A DNA stretch of 64,000 nt, from assembly GCA_013397695.1 (NCBI GenBank), contig VYZI01000029.1, positions 911,794 through 975,793 on the forward strand, written 5' to 3'. The first letter of the stretch is position 1. The number at the start of each line of letters is the position of its first letter. This DNA comes from Centropus unirufus. Taxonomy: Eukaryota; Chordata; Aves; Cuculiformes; Centropidae. The notes beneath the pieces are model-generated. The model made no database searches and was not told where the DNA came from. It saw only the letters and a list, made by a program, of their open reading frames with translations. Position numbers and translations under genes: made by a program. Below, piece after piece: positions 15,501 through 28,128 of the stretch.

Positions 15501-17294
15501 CATATATGTGCTTGAGAAAGGAGTTTGTGAAGCCTAAGTGTAGGGTGTTTTTCAGAAGGGATTAACGATGTCTCAGGAATATCCCAAATAAGACCAGTTG
15601 CTGCTAGTTAACTGGCGAGAAATGTGAGTTAGAGTCCCCTTCCATGACCATTTCCCCTGGCAGCAAACATAGTGAAACCACTTTGACCTTCCCTGTACTG
15701 GACACCATCTCTCTCCCACGATCCATTCTACCACCCAATCAATGCTATTTGCCACTGCCCAGGGGAACTGCGTATTTTTTCCCAATGCAGATGGTTGAAG
15801 GGATCCACTTTACATCACAGCCCCACCAAATGAGAAGGAGGAGCAAACTGTGACATGAGGAGCAAGCGGAAGAGGTCAGGGAATGGGGAGAGTGAATGTT
15901 ATGCATGAGTGGTGTCACAGAGAAGTGTAGCTTCAAAGCACAGCCTCAGAGTGGCGGACCTTTCTTTTCCTTTTTGCTAAAGCTTTCCATAGGCTCCAGG
16001 GCAGACTCCTGACTTCCCACAGAATCAATCAGAGGGATGTTGCCCAGGCACTAGGCTGCACTGCGGGGCGGGGAGGAATTATTTTAGGAAGCTGAAATGT
16101 TTCTGTCACTGAAGGTCTTTGAGAACAGGACAGATGAGAAACAAGCAAGAATAGCTCAGTTACAGCTGATCCTTCCTTGGGCCAGAGAGGCAAAATTGAT
16201 GATTTTATATGACTTTTCCCACTCCTCTGGATCTGTGATTTAAGCAGGGCCGTGGTTCAACTGGGGCCATAGATCACATCCTCACTAACTAACACTGTAC
16301 TTACACTTAACCACCATAAGCCTCACTCCGTCACTGGTTTGCATTTACTCTTTCATGAAGTTACATCCCACATCTACCAAGTTCTCTGATAACTAAACTT
16401 CTCTTATATCATAAACAATCAGTTCCTTTAAAAGCTAGGAGCAGTGCCTCCCCCCATAAAAATTCCCAAAGCTAAAAGATGATGCTCCCAAGACTTACGA
16501 GGACAATGCAAGGGAATAAACACTGTCATATGAGAATTCTTTGAAATGGAAATTGCCTTTGATGCTGCATTGAGTTCTGGGCTGGAGAATTCAGGAGAGG
16601 GGGATCCTTTTACCAGCACCACCCTACTTACTCACAGGGAATTGCTGCCTATGCACCACCATCTGTTCTTGGAAGAAATATCCTTAGAGTTGATGGATGG
16701 GAAGCTCACAGCAGTCATGTAAAGACAATTAACTCCTGCAGCATTTCCAACCCTGAGAGGGAAGACACCTCTTGCTTGTGCTTTTAGGGGAACCTGTAGA
16801 TATATGTCTCTGGGCAGCCTTACATCGCCTTTTGGGCTGTTGCACACACCCCACTTGTTTGAAAGGAATCAGATAACCATGTGAAAAACCCTTGGGACAG
16901 AGGAGTCATCTGACTATCTGTTTGATACTGATTTGACACTGCAGTGTGGAAGTCTAGACAGAAAAAAAATGACTCATCATCTCACACACCTGTCTCACAT
17001 TGGGGTATGGGAGGTAGTCACATTATTACATGCTTTGGGGTAATGGCCAATGGATTTGAAATTAAAGTGAAGTGCAAAGTACTTTAATCAGATTTACTGC
17101 TCGCTGAAATAAAGATTAAAATGACAAACCCATAGCATTAGATGGAGGGTGGTTAAAACCCTGGAAGATGTTCTCACTTTTTCCATTGCCAGCTTTATTT
17201 CCTGACACCACAAAACCACAATCTGGGGTAGTTTCCAAATAGATATATTGTTTCTGGAAATCAGATTTGAAATAGGCAGTAAGTGAGGTAAAAG

Positions 17295-17353
17295 AATAAA
17301 AGCAACACTTGATTCCTCAAATGAAAAAATAAAAGCAAGACTTTACTCCTCAA
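17295..17353. repeat. Imperfect 33-bp tandem duplication
   Basis: The unit starting AATAAAAGCAACACTT at 17,295 recurs at 17,328 as AATAAAAGCAAGACTT; both copies end CTCCTCAA or TTCCTCAA. The copies are diverged, so the duplication is not recent. Confidence 0.75.
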
Positions 17354-19572
17354 GAAATCTGTCAGCCACTATATAAGAGGGCTTAGCAAAAACATATCCT
17401 ATGAAATGGAAAGTGATTTCATAGCATTCATGAAGACATATTTCCCCCTGTAATAACCCAGTATTGAACAGTGTCAGTGTCACACCACTGGGCTAAACAT
17501 CCTCTGTTCTGATCCAGTGAGACAGTGCCTCTGCTCTCATCACTTCTGACCTCTAAGTCACAAGCTGACAGGGATGTTGGCCTTAACCTACAATTTACAT
17601 CACATTGGCTGATCCCTGCCTAATAGCTCGATGGGTGGTACACAGTTGCACAGAAGCTCACAGATATCATTTGCAGGGATCAGCGCATGTGGCCTGGTGC
17701 AGAGTCTCAGCTCGTCTTGGGAAGAAAGATGTGTGAAAAGAAAAAGAACCTCACAAAGCATAACTTACCATCCCTGCCCTTTTGGCATGTCTAGCATTTC
17801 AAACTTGAGAAGAGTAACGTGCCTTCATAAAGCAGCCCTCCTCAAAGACTGAATAACTTATTTCAATACAGGTTGGAAAACTTTGGCACTGAGAAGAGAG
17901 CACTGATAAATAAAGGAGGTGCCAAGTTCCCAGCCTCTGGTTGAAAGGACAACGCAGACTTGCACTGATGTTGGTGGAGGGGGGACTCTTCCAGGCCCCT
18001 GGAGCAGCAAGCAGCTCAGCAGCCAGAGAGCATGGGCTGCTCTGCCTTCCAGGGAACAGGCGTGGGGAGACCTGTTGCCCCACCAGTGGACTGAGATGCT
18101 GCTGAGAAATACCTGCCAGACATGGACCACATCTCTAATGTAAGCTGAATCTTCTAGGAATACCCCTGTCCTACACCCAGTGTGGCTGGGAGCAGATTTA
18201 GGTCAGTGTTTACTATTTACTCTTCAGAGTAAACTTTGATAAAGTCCACTTGAGTTTTGTTATCATGTAGTGGCCGTGTTAACCGCTCATACTCTTATTG
18301 CAGTGGTTTGCAGGTTGCCAGATACAGTAGCCAAAGGGATTTACTGAACTTCTGCATTATGCCATTATGAGGACAGGTCTGAAAATCAGGAGAAGAATTG
18401 TACAAAACAACTGGCTTTAAGGTTTTCCAGAGGGTTCATATTGTTCTGGAAAGATTTTCTTAAATGCCATCATCATGATGAGTCTCCAACCTGTACTGAT
18501 AAGTGTAGCAGTGATTTACAACTTCTAATTCAACAAGAAATAAGCTACAGGCTAACATCCATGGTGGAACAAATTCTTGCTTTCCACAAAGGATGCCTGG
18601 AACATGCAATTCTTCTCTGCAGAGCAGGTGTTGCTCAGAGACACCTCTGGTCCCCAGATCACTCCACCTCTGCCGCTTCAGAGGGAAGTTATTCATAAAC
18701 CATTTGAAAGCTAAAATTCCCCTCCACCTCCCAGTCTGGCCTTTTGCCCATGCCCACTCCCCCCAGAGGCCACAGAAACACGGCTGATGCTCCTCTCCAT
18801 GGCCTGACATAAATGCATCAGCTTTTGATTCTGACTCTACATGTCTTGAGAGACCTTCAGTCCCTCTAGGATAAAAACCTGTGCGCTCTGGTTTATCTTG
18901 CTGGTCCCTGGAAGGATATCTTCAAATTGTTAATTGCATTTTTGGAAGACCTATCACTTCTAACGAGATGAGTATCGCTGGTATTGTAGCTGGAGTCTGG
19001 CCAGATAATTTCTATCAATCAGCATTATCTCCATCCCCTCTCACCACCCATGAGCATGCACTGAGTGAGGAGTCAGCCCACTGACCTGCTGAAGGACAAC
19101 AGGAACACAGGGGAGGCAACAACTCGTCACTGTAGCCTGAACCAGCATTAGAATATGTGGAACCTCTTGTGATTATTTTGCATTCATTTTTCAAACCAAA
19201 CACTAGATTTTTGGAAAATTCTGCTTCCTTTCCTCTTGTTTCTTTATCCTCATTGCTACATCTGGGGTGCCACTGGTTTTCTTTGCCTCCCTCCTACCTG
19301 CCCTCTAATTCCTCTGTCTTTGGAGTCCTCACCCATCAGCTACTTCTCTGCTGATTTCTGTCATCCCTCACTTTTTTGCCTTTCTTTCCTCCTTGCTTTC
19401 TCTTTAGTTTCCTCTTCTTAATTTCCTCTTCTTTCCCTCTTTGTGAGATGCACAAAAGTTTATTTCCTGCCACATGAGACATCCCAGACAAGGAGGGTAA
19501 ACCAGGGAAATATTTTTTCCAATTTATCCTGAGTAGCTGTTCTCACTGCTCTAGAATGTCACCATGGCAGAG

Positions 19573-19589
19573 AAAAAAAAAAAAAAAAA
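19573..19589. repeat. Poly-A run
   Basis: Seventeen consecutive A. No target-site duplication or retroposed sequence was recognised upstream of it. Confidence 0.9.
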
Positions 19590-22189
19590 GGGGTGCAACT
19601 GTAATCTGTGACTTGTAAAATGACATATGGGAAATCCAGTGGCCCAATGGAAAACTCTGTTCACATTGATCTTCAGTTCTTTGTGGTCACCTGCTGATTA
19701 GTACCATCTCCTTCTTTTTCTGGTACTTTACATGTTCCCCAAACATTTTCCTCTGCAGACCCTCTTACTTTGCCGGTCTGCTCTGAAATAAAGTATTTTT
19801 ATAAAATTTTCTCCCCTTTGCTTTTCCTCAGCACTGTGTTATTTAGATCCATACTGGAAAAAAAAACCTTTAGCCGTTCTGCATGCTGACATCCAATTAC
19901 TACTTCTGATGGAGCGAGACATTATTGTAAACATGGATGGACTATAGATGCTGTGTTTTGTTCAGGCTCCTTCACGACCTCTGGCATGCCACTGATCCTA
20001 TGTGCCTTGGTCTCATCACATTAGGATTTTCAGATTTTCCCTTCTTACTTTTTATTTAAGGGAACCAGAGTTTTAAAAACAAGGGGGGAATACAGTTTTA
20101 TTATTTTTGTCCTTTGCTTCCCTCTCTGTTTTTCCTGCTGCCTAACTTCCATGCAGCTGTTGAACGTTTAAGAAAAACATGTCTCCCACAGAGCAAGTTC
20201 CCTACAAATGTGAATGGAGCTCCAGGCAAGAGGAAATGTGAGTCCTGAGGTCACTTGTGAAATCAAGCTCCTGCCTGGCTGCACATAATTCTGCAGTTGT
20301 GCTTCAAGGGTGATTTAGGAAAAAAAAAAAATTATACATCTCCCATTAACAGCATAAAAAGAAAAGAATGATGATGATCATGAGATGATCATCTGATCTT
20401 TCAAATCTTGCTGTTTTTCTGGTATTTTCAGTTGTGCTTTTCAAGTCTGCTGCTCCGATCCAAACAGATAGGGGAAGGATGTGGGATTATGGAGAGAAGA
20501 TGACCCACTACTGCCAGTCAGAGTTAATATTAGGAGGCCCCTGTGTCCCCACACTGCTGGCTGGAGAAGACTGAACTTTTCTTCCCAGTTAAAGATGCTG
20601 AAGCTACTCCCCTCTGTTCACCAGGGAGTAGTATTTCTGTCAGATATGAAAGCGGCTTCTAATCTGCACTGACCTTGGTGAGAAATTCAAGTCCAAATGT
20701 AGTAACATAGAAGCTGACAGGTCAGCCTGAAGAATTTGAAGTGGGGGAGGCTTCCTTGCCTTCTTTCTTTCTGTCTTTCTCTCCTTTTTTCACTTGAAAT
20801 CTTATCAAGGATCACTTCAAGTGCAGTGGCAGCCTGGGCAGCTGCAGAAATGACACCAGCTGTGTCATTGTATCCGCTATTACAAAGAAAGCATAAAGAG
20901 CATTTACTGACTGGGCCAACTATATGCTACCGGTATTATAAATGCTAGAAGGTGGAGACCTGTAAAGAAAAAGCATTTTACCTTTTTGTGTGTTAAAACT
21001 GCAAACGATGATCTAAATTTTGCACCTATACGTTATGCTTCACAGAAAGACTCCTGCGTCCATCGTAGAGGTTCTCTATTTTTGATTTCCAAGGCTAAAA
21101 CACAGACCCACAGCACGGCTGCAGATCTCACCACAGCTAAAGGTTTCCATCTCTCAGGTGTGTTAGTGCCCTCTTCTACAATGACTGAGACAAAACCTGG
21201 ACCAGAGAAATTATCTGCGCTTGCTCTACTTCTTGCTTCCTTCTTGCATCTTTTTCATGCACCTCGAGAACAAAGGGGCTAAAAACGCTTTGAGCCTGAG
21301 CCCCACTTCAGGAATTATTTAAAAGTCTGAAAATGATGGTTATCTTGCTGGCTATCTTTCTTCTGGTTATTTTTCTGGAAGTGAATTTAGTTTTGATCAT
21401 GCCGACAGAAGGTTAAAAGCTTCCGATTAAAAGTTTGGGTGCCACTTTGTCCTTTGTCAGTCAAGTAATAAGCTTAAAATTTTTGTTGATTGCTTATGAC
21501 ACAAATTATGAATTATGAATGGCTAAGGCCTATTTATTGTTTGTATTACTGCAGAAACAGGCACGTCGAATCACAGACAGATTCTGCCCCCCCACAGTCA
21601 TCATTATACCAGGCAGAACAAAAGCACTTTCCTTGCATCAGAGAATTTACAATCTCATTACAAAGCAGCAGAAACAGCAGATCTCATGGCTTCCCCCATT
21701 TCAGTGGCCACGGGCAGCAGTCCAGGAAAGGGAGGAGGCATCACACCCACCCAGGGCTCTCCTGATGGCTCTGTATCCCCAGGCCCAGGGGCTCACCAGT
21801 GACAACAAGATGCTGATGGGGCCATGGGACCCTCCTGCACCCAGACCCTCCCTCCCCCGCCAGCCTGAGGCTGATGGAAAACCTGCAGGCAGGGGTTCAG
21901 GGCAAGGGGGTGACTCTCACAGGCAGAGCCTGATGTATCTGCAATAGATACAGACAGGGCAATGCAGGGATACAGGGAAATAAGGGCATAAAGCTGCTGA
22001 GTAACCAGTAATTGTAGATCAGCCCCATCACTACCTAACTGCTGTCCCATTTGCTGTAGAAGACATGTCAAAAGCATGATTTAATGGAGGTTTTGAAGGC
22101 TGTTGCCTCCAGGCATCGGCAGAAGGCAAAGTGTAGAGATTCCTGCTTGAAAATCTCAAAAGCAAATTAAGGAGGTGGGTAGCTGCGAC

Positions 22190-22360
22190 CATCATCGATA
22201 CTGAAAGTCAGACTATAAATGTGGTGGGGTTAGATGAGGAAGGCAAAGGCAAGTAAATAGTGCTTGATGGAGAGCCAAAGAATGTTACAAAGAGACAGGT
22301 CAAGGTAATGGGCTCGGGAAATTATCCTTGCAGCATTGTTCTGGGTGGCCACTAGCAGGA
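22190..22360 (+). repeat. Candidate old interspersed repeat, copy A
   Basis: The core around 22,240-22,310 (TGCTTGATGG, then AGAGCCAAAG, then ACAAAGAGACAGG) aligns by eye, with small gaps, to the core at about 32,570-32,645 in the first AKAP12 intron. Order of words and orientation are the same. The layout resembles an ancient, much diverged interspersed repeat of amniote genomes in which a TTTGATG word is followed by a GAG-CC-AAAG block and then CAAAGAG. I cannot name the family, and the boundaries are approximate. Confidence 0.4.
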
Positions 22361-25300
22361 CTGTGTTTGTTCAGGCCCCAGGAACAATGTGACAGTACCA
22401 CGACGTGATCCTGGTGGTCTCTGTTTTTTCTTTTTTAATCTGTTTACCTGCTCTGTTTGACAGCATTGTGATCCAGAAAGTGTTTTGCCATTTCCTACCT
22501 ACGGACTCCAGAAGTCCCCTCCAACCTGAATTATTCTCTAAATCCACTCTAGCTTCAAATTTAATTTTCAAAGTGTACCAGCACCTGCTGACTGTTATCC
22601 GTGCCATCCTTGATAACAGTTGTAGTGCCAAGGCATTTCTGAACAGCCAGTCCCAAGCAACAGGGATTTCCTCCTGAAGACAAAAGAGCCACACTCACCT
22701 GCTGTGACAATGGGGTAATGCATTACTGGGACCTTCTCTATCCCCTTTATCTCTCTCCTCTGGGCATTCCATCCTTGATGAGGAATTTCCTCAGAGCGCT
22801 GCCTGCCAGGCCTTTGGGGCAAGATATATTTATCTGTGCAGCAGATAAAACACTGCAGCAGGGGTCACATTCTTCCACCTTTGCCACTGTCACTAAGTTT
22901 GCCTATAAGCCAGTGTCCACCGCAGCAATCTGCCTTCCTTGAATCTGCACACCACCCTCTTTATTCTCCTGTTACACCGCACGACTACCAAACTAATAAT
23001 GTGAAAATAAAATGCAGTATGGGTGTAGCTTTTCCCTCCTTAGCAGAAAAGCAGACCACTCAGCATTATGGGGGGGGAAAGGAGAAATGGAGCCCTCTGA
23101 GCTTATTCCTTCTCTGAAAAGAAAAGCCATGCAGCAAACCACTCCTTTTATTCTTTATAAAGCAATACTTTTTTTCCCGCTCAAGAAAAAATTTTCAATC
23201 ACTGTCTCTTTAAAACTTGAACACTAGAACATTGTCTCCTGGAAGTGCCAATATTTTGGTATGGACAGGTCAGAAGTTGTTCAGCTTTTGCAGAGTGGAG
23301 ACAACATCATTCGGGCAGTGACCAGACCATATTGTGCATCTCTTCAGCCACACTCCCAATGGGATGGACCTTTGCAGTCTCTTGCCCTGTCACCTGCTTT
23401 TCTGAAGAACTGCCTGTGGCCAGGTGATGACAGTTGAACTTAGCGTATTTGTCCAACAGCTCCTGGGAAAAGCAGGGTAAGTGAAAAACTGCTGAGGAGA
23501 GAAACTACACAACAGGCTGGCTCTGTCCTGAAATGACTCAGGAATGCCCATACTGGTCTCTGGGCCCTGCAGTAATGCACAGATAGACACCGTATGACAC
23601 ACTTGCTGCTCAAATAAATGGCCTTTACCTACATAATCATAAAATTCAAGACTGAAAGTCAGGTTCTGATACTAACATTATTTTTTAAATTCCACAGTTG
23701 TGTGTCTTTATCCATGAGTAGGACTTTTCAGATGCAGATCACCCCTGTAATGAGAACGTACTAGATGTAGAGGTTTTGTTTATCAGTGTGATTTTTCTGG
23801 GGTGTATGAGCTCCTGGGAAGAAAAGAAAAGCTCCCATTTCTCCCAGCTACATATACAAAATTTATTCTTTTCTTGTTATTTCTTGCTATCAGTGCCTCT
23901 TGCAAGGCAACTATTCTTATGTATCTATTTTTTTGTCATTTTCTTCCTTTTACACTCACCAATATATTGTTAGACTGATATGTACTGGCTCCTTAGGCAT
24001 ATGCATTCATTCCTAAAAGTGTCCTGGGACTTCGTATCACAACTGGACGAAAGTGGGGGCAGGGGAGAAAAGCTGAAGATATCTGCTAAATACAGCTGAG
24101 GCAAAGTCAGCATTATATTCACTATCCAGATCTAAGGTATGTTCTCGAGAGCTTTGCATTTTCAGAACACTTCAACGATATGTTTCCACTTGGCTTTTAT
24201 GCCAAAAATATCCCAGTGCGGCTCCACCACTGATAAAACCAGCAGCAGTGTTCATGCAAACAGGGCTCCTCACAGCTGCCAGTGCTCCCAGTCTCTGTCT
24301 TGCATAAACTTGTGACTAGCAAGCCCGAATCAGCTGCGGGGGAGTCCATGGCACACAGGCTGGAGAGGCAGCCCAGTTCCCCATTGCAGACGCTGGGGAC
24401 CAGCCCTCCCATCCCCACCTCCTCTCTGCCTCCCTGGCCACCTTGCTGCTTCTCAGGCTGGAGCAGACGGCAGCACCAAAGCTCATGGTCACTTGCAAGG
24501 ACTAACAGAATGGAGGCTGCAAGGAGCAAATAGGCAAAATCATGAATGGGGCAAAAGACAACAGGAAAATACTTCACCAGCACTGGCTGAGACGTGTGGC
24601 TCATCTCTTCTTCACAAACGCATCAGCACTGGTTTCATCAATTATAAATACCTTTGAAAAATTAGCCATTTTTCAAAGTAAATTAAACCCTGTCCACAGA
24701 CTCTGCATTTTAAATCTCGTTATAAATCTTATCCAGATTTCAGGGGAGTTTAAAGCAATTGCATACTAGCGGCAATGCTAAAAGCTTGTCCTGCCATTCA
24801 GAAGGTCTGTGGTTGGACCTCTTAGGAGGAGCTTCCTCAGAGATGTTTCACTGGAACAGATCTAGAAAACACGTCACTAGTGCTTTTACTATTATCTTTT
24901 TGGCTCCCTTGGTTTCATCCTAAAAAGTGTGCATGCATCCTTCTGTCAATAGCGTGAATATTCTTGCCTCAGTGCCAACGCTTGGTGACAGAGGATGAGG
25001 ATCATCTGAGGCATATGTGACTCCACTTCACTGGAAAGGCTGTCAAGAGAAACAGACTTCGTGTCTGCAAAACACTTCGATACAGCAAGAGGCAGTTGCA
25101 GCGTTCAGGGCAAAGGTCTGGGCAATGACTGCTCTAGCACATAGGCAGAAGATAGAGAAACACGGGCCGACACATGCCAGAGTCAGACCTGTCATTTGGC
25201 ATCATTCCTTCTGTACAAGCTGGGTATGGAGCATCATGAAAGGCTAACAGGGAACTGATTGACCTCTGGGTGAAAGTGGAGATGCTGGATATCTCTCTTA

Positions 25301-26860
25301 AAGTCCTGATGCTATATTTACTCCAGGAAAGAAAACAAAAGCAAATAAATAAATACATGCAAAAGCAAAGGAGAAGGAAGCTGGGCCAGTACTAAGGATT
25401 AATGGTTCGACGTGGGGAGAAGCTTGAGCATGTACACATGAGCCGTACTGCGCTGCTCAACCTGAAAACCAGAAAGCAGTTCCCAGCATGTTTTATTTTA
25501 CCACCTAAATGTAGCTGGAGGGTTTCACCAAAAAGAAAGAAATCTGTGTTCAGAAAATGACCACTGGATGGGCATTGGAGGGAGCCTTGCTCACCTGCAG
25601 CGCCTGCGGCAGCTGTGCCCCAAGACAGCTGGGCACAGAACAGGTGGTGCTGGGTGCAAGCGAAGGGACTAAAGAACAATTTTGGATGGGAGGAAGGAGG
25701 CTGTGTTCTCGCTGCTTGCAAAAGAATATTTTGTGGTCAAGGAGCAGTGGAAAGAGAAATGATATGGCATAGACCTTGAATTACATCACATTTCCTTTCT
25801 TGGAGAAACTCCCTGGCAAACCCCTGATGTCCCCTCAGTCACACAGGCCATTCATGGGTACTCCCTGTGCCCCTGGGCCCCATGGCTGGATGTCCCCTCT
25901 CCAAAACCCAGGAGAGCCCCCTGTCTACACCTGGGGGCTGTGGCTGAAGGGACGACCAAGGTGGATTTGCAGCAGCCAGGCTGGCCTCAGCACTCAGTGG
26001 CACCTGGAAATCAGTAGCTGAAGGCAGACAGAAAAGCAAATTTGGAGAGGAACAGAGGTTGTGCTGGCTCTTCCTCCAGCAGAGAAGTGGGCATCAAAGG
26101 ATGGCAGCTGGCAAAGGCTGGGAAAGGGTTCCTCACTTTCTTGTCTGGTTGCTGGCTGCTGGGTGATTCAGGAGGAGTGAGTGGTGATAAAGAAGTTTTT
26201 CTCCAGAGACTTCATTAGGCACTACTGAAAGCTTAGACCTATGACTCGTCTCTCTGGAGCTGCAGGGCACCTCAATTCCTCCACGCCTCTGGCCTCAAAG
26301 GCTACCTGGAGTTCAGGACATGTTAGATATTGCTCTTGAAGCAAGGACTGGAGAGCTCTGCCCTTCAGCATGCAGCTCCCCAGCAGCTCTGGTGTGGTAA
26401 AGCCTAGGGTTAACTACCACTTTTGGTTGGTTTTGTTTCCACCTCCCGAATGAGGTAACTGCTCAACTGATTTTCACTCCCTTCTTATTTTTTCAGCGAT
26501 CCTGTAAAACAGATGCCCCAATACTAACTTCCCAGAGATGAAGAACAAATAATGAAAGATTAAGAAAACTGTTAGGCAGGAAGGTGGCTTTAAGACAATG
26601 TGCTCCTGCTGTGACACTCACACACACATATATAAGAAAAAAAGGCTGATCTGGAAATGAATGAGGCTAACCAGAAAGGGGGAGATGTTGATTCCATCTG
26701 CATGATCCACAACAACAATTTTGTTCTGCTGAACATCAAGGAGTCTGGTAGGTTCTCAGCTAAGAGGATTTTTCAGTCATTGACCTGATATGTCTTGATT
26801 TTTTTAGGGACAAAGCTGACCAACGTGCAGAGATCAGGCAATTGGTAGAATGGAGAATGC

Positions 26861-26875
26861 TTTTTTTTTTTTTTT
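26861..26875. repeat. Poly-T run
   Basis: Fifteen consecutive T in non-coding DNA about 1.1 kb upstream of the alpha start codon. An AATAAA on the + strand immediately follows (around 26,879), but no transcript is supported. Confidence 0.9.
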
Positions 26876-27322
26876 CTGAATAAACCAGTGCTTCTGTCGG
26901 TAAGAACTAGTTTAAATGCTCTAAAATAAATCATATATGGTTCTATTGTACGTACTATGGAGTCTTTGGATCATACTTGATTTTAACCATGAGCTCCGTG
27001 GAGGGTGGTTAGATTTACACGATTAAAAAAAATAATAATTTTATACTTCTGGTGAAGAACAGTGAATGGATGTGTTTGCCACCCATCTGGGACATCGCGG
27101 CTGTTTTATTTTAATATATGTGCTATTTCCCTGCCGATACCTTTGGGAAGTACTGGATGAGAGCATGACTACGTATATGTTGGACCTGCTTTTGTGGTAA
27201 GGCAAAAGCCACTTTGCATGTCCTGGTGTAGGAGAGAAACTACCGTGTTCTTTGCTTTGCCTGCTTATGCCATGTAACCCGGCATGACTTAAAAGAAGGG
27301 GGCCTGTCCTGTGTGACAGCAA

Positions 27323-27338
27323 NNNNNNNNNNNNNNNN
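27323..27338. other. Assembly gap (16 N)
   Basis: Sixteen undetermined bases sit between a C/A-rich stretch and a short poly-A, just upstream of the alpha CpG island. It is probably an unresolved homopolymer or a small scaffold join. Confidence 0.99.
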
Positions 27339-27605
27339 AAAAAAAATAAAGTGTTTTATTATTTTTTTTTCTCCGAAGTTGCGCCTAAGACGCAGCACCG
27401 CGCTCTTCTGCATCAGCCGGAGCCCGGACGCCCTTCTCGCGGCCAGGCCCAGCAAGGCTGAGCCCAAGCGCACGGCGCGGCAGGCTGGGAGCCCCGCAGC
27501 CCGCCCGGAGCCGGCGGCAGCCCCGCGGGATGCAGGGCAGCAGGCTGGAGCCCCCCGGGAGCGCGGGCGGGCGGCGGCTCCTGTGCCCCCGGGGCCGGCA
27601 GAAAC

Positions 27606-27616
27606 GCTGAGTCAGC
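27606..27616. promoter_or_regulatory. AP-1 / MARE-like site in the alpha promoter
   Basis: GCTGAGTCAGC is the TGAGTCA AP-1 core with flanking GC on both sides, the extended pseudo-palindrome bound by Maf/NRF2-type and AP-1 bZIP dimers. It lies 375 bases upstream of the alpha start codon. The identical 11-mer recurs in the first intron at 32,169. Occupancy is inferred, not shown. Confidence 0.5.
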
Positions 27617-27990
27617 CCCGCGGAGGGCCGGGCGGCGTCCCCACCCCGGTGGCACCGGCGGTGCCCGGGGGCGGAGAGGGGCGCGGAGTGGCCGGCGGCG
27701 GGCAGGGCGCTGCCCCCCTCGGCCGCTCCTTATCAGCTCGGTTTGATGCTGCAAGGCGTGTCCGGGCTCTGCTCATGTGATGGAGCAAGAGGCAGACGGG
27801 CGGGGGGACCAGGGGAGGAGGTGATTTTCCTCGCTGGCTCTCGCTCTCTCTCCTTTTTTTTTTTTTTTTTTCTTTTTCTTCCCCTCCTCTCACTCCCTAA
27901 AGGAGTTCGCGGAGAGCCGGGCTCTTTCATTCCCGGCTGCGCCGCCGCCGCCCTCCGCAGCCCCTGCTCGCTCTCCCGCGGGGCAGCGCC

Positions 27991-28128
27991 ATGGGCGCCG
28001 GCAGCTCCGCCGAGCCGCCCGCCCCGCAGGACGGGGCCGGGGCCGCCGCCGAGCCCCCCCGCACGCCCCCGGAGCCGCTGCCAGAAGGAGAAGCCGCGGC
28101 GCCGCAGCCGCCGGCGGAGCCCACCAAG
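27991..28128 (+). CDS. AKAP12: AKAP12 alpha exon 1 (coding part), gravin N-terminus
   Basis: This exon encodes the first 46 residues of the alpha isoform of A-kinase anchoring protein 12, a scaffold that holds PKA, PKC, calmodulin and other signalling partners near membrane and cytoskeleton. The start is chosen because GCGCCATGG is a near-ideal Kozak context and because MGAGSS matches the known alpha N-terminus. Gly2 with Ser6 forms an N-myristoylation signal. The rest is Ala/Pro/Glu-rich and low in complexity. The exon ends AAG followed by GTGAGC, a strong donor, in phase 0. The same frame stays open 450 bases into the intron because the DNA is GC-rich; I treat that as non-coding. The next exon, at 37,228, also starts in phase 0. 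Confidence 0.95.

Larger units (their letters stand above)
1..27322. other. Intergenic / distal upstream DNA, no gene recognised
   Basis: This stretch lies upstream of the AKAP12 alpha promoter. Its open frames are short (142 codons at most), start at arbitrary ATGs, and match no family I recognise. None has a convincing run of coding sequence flanked by splice sites. It is moderately AT-rich with scattered simple repeats, pyrimidine tracts (for example 19,370-19,440) and small tandem duplications, listed separately. In mammals MTHFD1L lies upstream of AKAP12 on the same strand; I looked for its C-terminal coding sequence and did not see it. A single undetermined base is at 4,259. Distal enhancers may be present but cannot be called from sequence alone. 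Confidence 0.7.

Noticed and set aside
20368..20400. GATGAT/ATCATC palindromic words
   Set aside because: Short imperfect inverted repeat from a GAT-rich stretch; too short and irregular to call a hairpin RNA or regulatory element.
21519..22077. 142-codon + frame and 94-codon minus frame near 21.5-22.1 kb
   Set aside because: Low-complexity Pro/Gln/Arg-rich translation without splice sites or homology.
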